From assembly GCA_910580075.1 (NCBI GenBank), contig CAJTVR010000119.1, positions 2,521-11,636 of the forward strand: a stretch of DNA of 9,116 bases, read 5' to 3'. The position numbers and the translations under genes were made by a program. Below the pieces are notes generated by a model, which saw only the letters and a list, made by a program, of their open reading frames with translations, did not search any database and was not told the origin of the DNA. This stretch comes from an uncultured Eubacterium sp. GTDB lineage: Bacteria; Bacillota; Clostridia; Lachnospirales; Lachnospiraceae. Of this stretch, positions 6,908-9,116 are shown piece after piece. Every line of letters begins with the position of its first letter. Within the stretch, counting starts at the first letter, position 1.

Positions 6908-6916
6908 ATTTTACCA
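6908..6916 (-). promoter_or_regulatory. Possible extended -10 promoter of the surface-protein gene
   Basis: TGGTAAAAT on the - strand resembles an extended -10 element. No good -35 box lies at the right distance; that place is taken by the nearest copy of a phased direct repeat. This is the layout of a promoter needing an activator, but no transcription data are available. Confidence 0.35.
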
Positions 6917-6922
6917 AAATCA

Positions 6923-6996
6923 GGTAACAAAAACAGTATTCTGGTACAAACTGCAGCTTTTTCGGTACAAATGGCAGATTATCTGATACATAACAC
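6923..6996 (-). promoter_or_regulatory. Four imperfect direct repeats at 20-21 bp spacing, probable regulator-binding array
   Basis: On the + strand, similar units start at 6923 (GGTAACAAAAACAG), 6943 (GGTACAAACTGCAG), 6964 (GGTACAAATGGCAG) and 6985 (GATACATAACAC). The spacing of 20, 21 and 21 bases puts all copies on the same face of the helix. On the - strand the core reads roughly GCARTTTGTACC, partly like the direct repeats bound by LytTR-type response regulators, which also show about a 21-bp period. The array abuts the surface-gene promoter. The regulator's identity is a guess. Confidence 0.5.
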
Positions 6997-7011
6997 TTTT
7001 TTGTGTAATTC

Positions 7012-7040
7012 TTGATAAATTATGTGGATTTGAATAAAAA
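7012..7040 (+). promoter_or_regulatory. Probable promoter of the ATPase operon
   Basis: TTGATA (7012-7017) and TAAAAA (7035-7040) are separated by 17 bases, giving a sigma-A-like promoter about 80 bases before the ATPase start. Directly after the -10 lies GGTTACAAACATGG (7043-7056), similar to the phased repeats upstream of the divergent surface gene, which might link control of the two units. Confidence 0.4.
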
Positions 7041-7105
7041 TTGGTTACAAACATGGTCTGGTATGTTACTATTAAAAGCAGAAGTTTAGATTGGAAGAAA
7101 TTTTT

Positions 7106-7112
7106 AAGGAGG
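7106..7112 (+). promoter_or_regulatory. Ribosome binding site of the ATPase gene
   Basis: AAGGAGG lies six bases before the ATG at 7119. It sets the start there rather than at the in-frame codon at 7041, which lies directly after the -10 box. Confidence 0.8.
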
Positions 7113-7118
7113 CTGTAT

Positions 7119-8222
7119 ATGGCTATTGAATCAATAGATATTCTAAACATTATGGTTTTTAGACGCCAATGGAGAAAAAATAATGGAGACTGTAAGCAGG
7201 GAGAAATAAAGGAAGGGGATAAGCTGTCTGATGGATTTCATTTGGATTTTTGCAATGGCATAAATGTTCTGATTGGAGAAAATGGAACGGGAAAAACGAC
7301 AATTTTAAAAATGATTTATGCAGCAGCTCAGTGGTCTAATGAGAAAACAGACCCTGGTAAAACTAAAAAATTAACTGATTTTTTTTCTCATAATCTGAAA
7401 GATACGGGTAAATTAAAGACTGCAGATAAAAAGGAGGATTACTGTTACTATAAAGTATCATATGGGAAACATATTTTTGCGGACAGTCTGTCTCATAAGG
7501 CAATTTTCAATTATGACGACTGGTTAGGTTTGAATATACAGTCCGTTTTTATCCCGTCAGCAGAGATGCTTTCTCATTCAAAAGGTTTTTTAGCGATGAA
7601 CCAAAAATACAGTATGCCATTTGATGGCACGCAGGTTGATATTATAGTAAATGCTTCATTACCGGAAACCAGAGAAATTACTGAGTCATGCAAAACAGTT
7701 TTGAATGAAATAAGTAATGTGATTGATGGAACTGTTATACAGGAAGATGATGTATTTTATGTAATAAAAAACGATGGCAGAAAAATTGATTTTTCACTGG
7801 AAGCTGAAGGCTTTCGAAAACTAGGTTTATTGTGGAAATTAATAAGGAATGGGCTGTTGGAACAGGGAACAGTTTTGTTATGGGATGAGCCTGAGGCGAA
7901 TTTAAATCCTGAATTATATCCTCTGGTGGCTAATATATTATTAGAGCTGCAGAAAAATGGAGTGCAGATATTTATTGCCACGCATAGTTATAATTTTGCA
8001 AAATATTTGGAAATTAGGAGATTTAAGAAAGAACAGGTTATGTTTCATAATTTGTATAAAGGGAATTCAGATATTCGTGATAGTATCAGTTCTGTTTTTC
8101 CAAAAGAAAATAACAGGAAAGATGAAGTATATAGTATTTCTGCCTATAAAATGGAAGATTTGGGACCAAACCATATTATGATGGCAGATCATCAGCTGCT
8201 CGATGAAGTGTACAATATGTGA
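7119..8222 (+). CDS. AAA-family (ABC/SMC-like, AAA_15/21 type) ATPase, candidate defence sensor
   Basis: This 367-residue soluble ATPase has Walker A GENGTGKT (residues 53-60), a signature-like helix LEAEGFRKLGLL (about 227-238), Walker B TVLLWDEPEANLNPEL (251-266, with D256 and E257) and an H-loop ATHSY with H289. About 170 residues between Walker A and the signature form a family-specific insert without known motifs. The architecture is that of the OLD/AriA/PtuA-like ATPases that team up with nucleases or other effectors in anti-phage modules. There is no C-terminal TOPRIM domain, unlike OLD or GajA proteins, so an effector must be separate; the next gene, nine bases downstream, is the obvious candidate. 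AT-rich codon use differs from the surface-protein gene and suggests acquisition by transfer. The ATPase call is firm; the defence role is inferred from architecture and pairing. Confidence 0.88.
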   Translation: MAIESIDILNIMVFRRQWRKNNGDCKQGEIKEGDKLSDGFHLDFCNGINVLIGENGTGKTTILKMIYAAAQWSNEKTDPGKTKKLTDFFSHNLKDTGKLKTADKKEDYCYYKVSYGKHIFADSLSHKAIFNYDDWLGLNIQSVFIPSAEMLSHSKGFLAMNQKYSMPFDGTQVDIIVNASLPETREITESCKTVLNEISNVIDGTVIQEDDVFYVIKNDGRKIDFSLEAEGFRKLGLLWKLIRNGLLEQGTVLLWDEPEANLNPELYPLVANILLELQKNGVQIFIATHSYNFAKYLEIRRFKKEQVMFHNLYKGNSDIRDSISSVFPKENNRKDEVYSISAYKMEDLGPNHIMMADHQLLDEVYNM

Positions 8223-8231
8223 GGATGAAGT

Positions 8232-8765
8232 ATGGAAAATATTTTGACGGATGAAAACGGGGATTATGGCCTGGAGTATACGAATGCGGTCTGGGCATCT
8301 GACAGGATGCACCAGGATTATCATGATTCAAAGGTTCCATTAACGGATGCGGATTTCCTGCTTGAAGATACAGCATCAATTATGGTTATCGAATATAAAA
8401 ATGCAAATACAAGAAAAGCAAGGGATGCGGGCTTTAAAACACCGCCGTTTAATCCTATGGATGATAGGAAATTTGCTTCTATTATCCGAAAATTTTATGA
8501 TTCCCTTCACTATTTACATTTGCTGGGAAAAAATAAGCCGGTAAAGTATATTTATGTGGTTGAAACAACAAATGGGGATGAAACAATGCGTAAAAGGCTG
8601 CGTAATAAAATGAAGACATTACTGCCATTTGAGCTGCAGAAAAAAATAAATACAGGAGTAATGCTTATAGACAGAGTAGATGTTCTTTCATTAGAAGAGT
8701 GGAATAAACATGATGAATATGGAAAATATCCTTTTGTTAAAATTGAACAAAAAGATTTTTACTGA
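8232..8765 (+). CDS. Small PD-(D/E)xK-like protein, putative effector partner of the ATPase
   Basis: I do not recognise a named family for this 177-residue protein. Its N-terminal third holds D41-FLLEDTASIMVI-E54-Y-K56-NAN, matching the D...ExK core of PD-(D/E)xK nucleases: a strand carrying D, then a strand carrying ExK. An upstream Glu (E15) could be the helix residue of the fold. A later segment, VKYIYVVETTNG, would suit a further core strand, and the middle is rich in Lys/Arg (RKRLRNKMK), compatible with nucleic-acid binding. The ribosome site GAGGA overlaps the ATPase stop, and the start lies nine bases beyond it, so the two genes are surely co-translated. It could alternatively be a structural or inhibitory partner with a degenerate nuclease fold. 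It ends naturally at the TGA after KIEQKDFY. Confidence 0.7.
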   Translation: MENILTDENGDYGLEYTNAVWASDRMHQDYHDSKVPLTDADFLLEDTASIMVIEYKNANTRKARDAGFKTPPFNPMDDRKFASIIRKFYDSLHYLHLLGKNKPVKYIYVVETTNGDETMRKRLRNKMKTLLPFELQKKINTGVMLIDRVDVLSLEEWNKHDEYGKYPFVKIEQKDFY

Positions 8766-9116
8766 AAATGGAAGGCTGATTCAAAACTTTTCTCCATGCG
8801 CTATAGAAAAGACAATATCTGCTTTTCTTGATATGAAAAAAATTAAACTTTTGAATGAGATTACATTTAGTCTGGATGGACACGACGAAAATACTAATGA
8901 TGCTGTGAGAGGTAAAGGAACTTATATAAAATGTGTTGATAATATAAAATATGCTGTTTCAAAAGGATATAGAGTTCAGATTACGTCCTGTGTCCACAAA
9001 TACAGTTGTGATGATGAATATACGGGAATTGATAATTTGAAAAAATTGATTCGATTTGCGGAAAGGGTGTGTAAAATAAACTGTGTTTATCTTCACAGAT
9101 TATTCGACACACCTAT
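8710..9116 (+). pseudogene. N-terminally truncated radical SAM protein, continues beyond the window
   Basis: The frame runs from an ATG at 8710 to the window end. It encodes IFTENGRLI (compare the TNGxLI motif), then EITFSLDGHDENTNDAVRGK and GTYIKCVDNIKYAVSKGYRV, the middle of a radical SAM barrel of the SPASM/sulfatase-maturase kind. In that family the CxxxCxxC iron-sulfur motif and GGEPLL lie about 50-90 residues upstream of this point. Here neither is present, and only about 43 residues precede the SLDG strand. The frame begins inside the 3' end of the nuclease-like gene (56-base overlap) without a clear ribosome site. It is probably a gene whose 5' half was lost when the ATPase module joined this locus. 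An unusual intact short protein is less likely. Confidence 0.65.

Noticed and set aside
6923..6996. CRISPR array
   Set aside because: The units are about 14 bases, degenerate, with 6-8-base gaps; this does not fit CRISPR repeats and spacers, and no cas gene is nearby.
7041..7118. N-terminal extension of the ATPase from the upstream in-frame start at 7041
   Set aside because: It lies at the predicted promoter, lacks a ribosome site, and the ATG at 7119 has an ideal AAGGAGG at the right distance.

Overview
The window looks like a chromosomal accessory region of a low-to-medium GC Firmicute, most likely a gut Lachnospiraceae relative. This rests on strong AGGAGG-type ribosome sites, a secreted Ser/Gly-linker protein with bacterial Ig-like domains, and a capsule-type gene set; no phylogenetic marker is present, so the genus is open. 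By eye the window is a mosaic: bases 1 to about 1900 and about 7000 to 9116 are AT-rich, while about 1906 to 6900 is clearly richer in GC.

Left part (1-3503, + strand) is the 3' end of a surface-polysaccharide locus. It holds the tail of an unidentified gene, an FkbM-type methyltransferase, a GNAT/FemAB-like acyltransferase, a UDP-GlcNAc 2-epimerase (wecB) and a truncated ThuA-domain remnant. The key observation is that the methyltransferase and the acyltransferase each carry a run of exactly ten G near the 5' end, in the same context (CG10TATTT). In both, an upstream ATG with a ribosome site is in frame with the domain only if the run has 9 or 12 G. Both genes therefore read as OFF here and have the structure of slipped-strand phase-variable (contingency) genes that would modify surface glycan.

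Middle part (3805-6858, - strand) is one long secreted surface protein split by a single in-frame amber codon at 6358-6360. It has a signal peptide, a beta-rich repeat domain, a Ser/Gly linker encoded by 15-bp tandem repeats, and Ig-like domains. Its upstream region carries four imperfect direct repeats spaced 20-21 bp, which look like a phased regulator-binding array beside a weak promoter.

Right part (7119-8765, + strand) is a compact two-gene operon: an AAA/ABC-like ATPase, and a 177-residue protein with a PD-(D/E)xK-like D...ExK motif. This resembles ATPase-nuclease anti-phage modules, but I cannot assign it to a named system. It runs into the C-terminal half of a radical SAM protein that lacks its CxxxCxxC half and continues past the window edge.

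Taken together, three surface-related genes are switched off or interrupted, and truncated genes (ThuA, radical SAM) lie at the edges of the AT-rich blocks. This suggests a variable, recombining locus for surface structures and defence.
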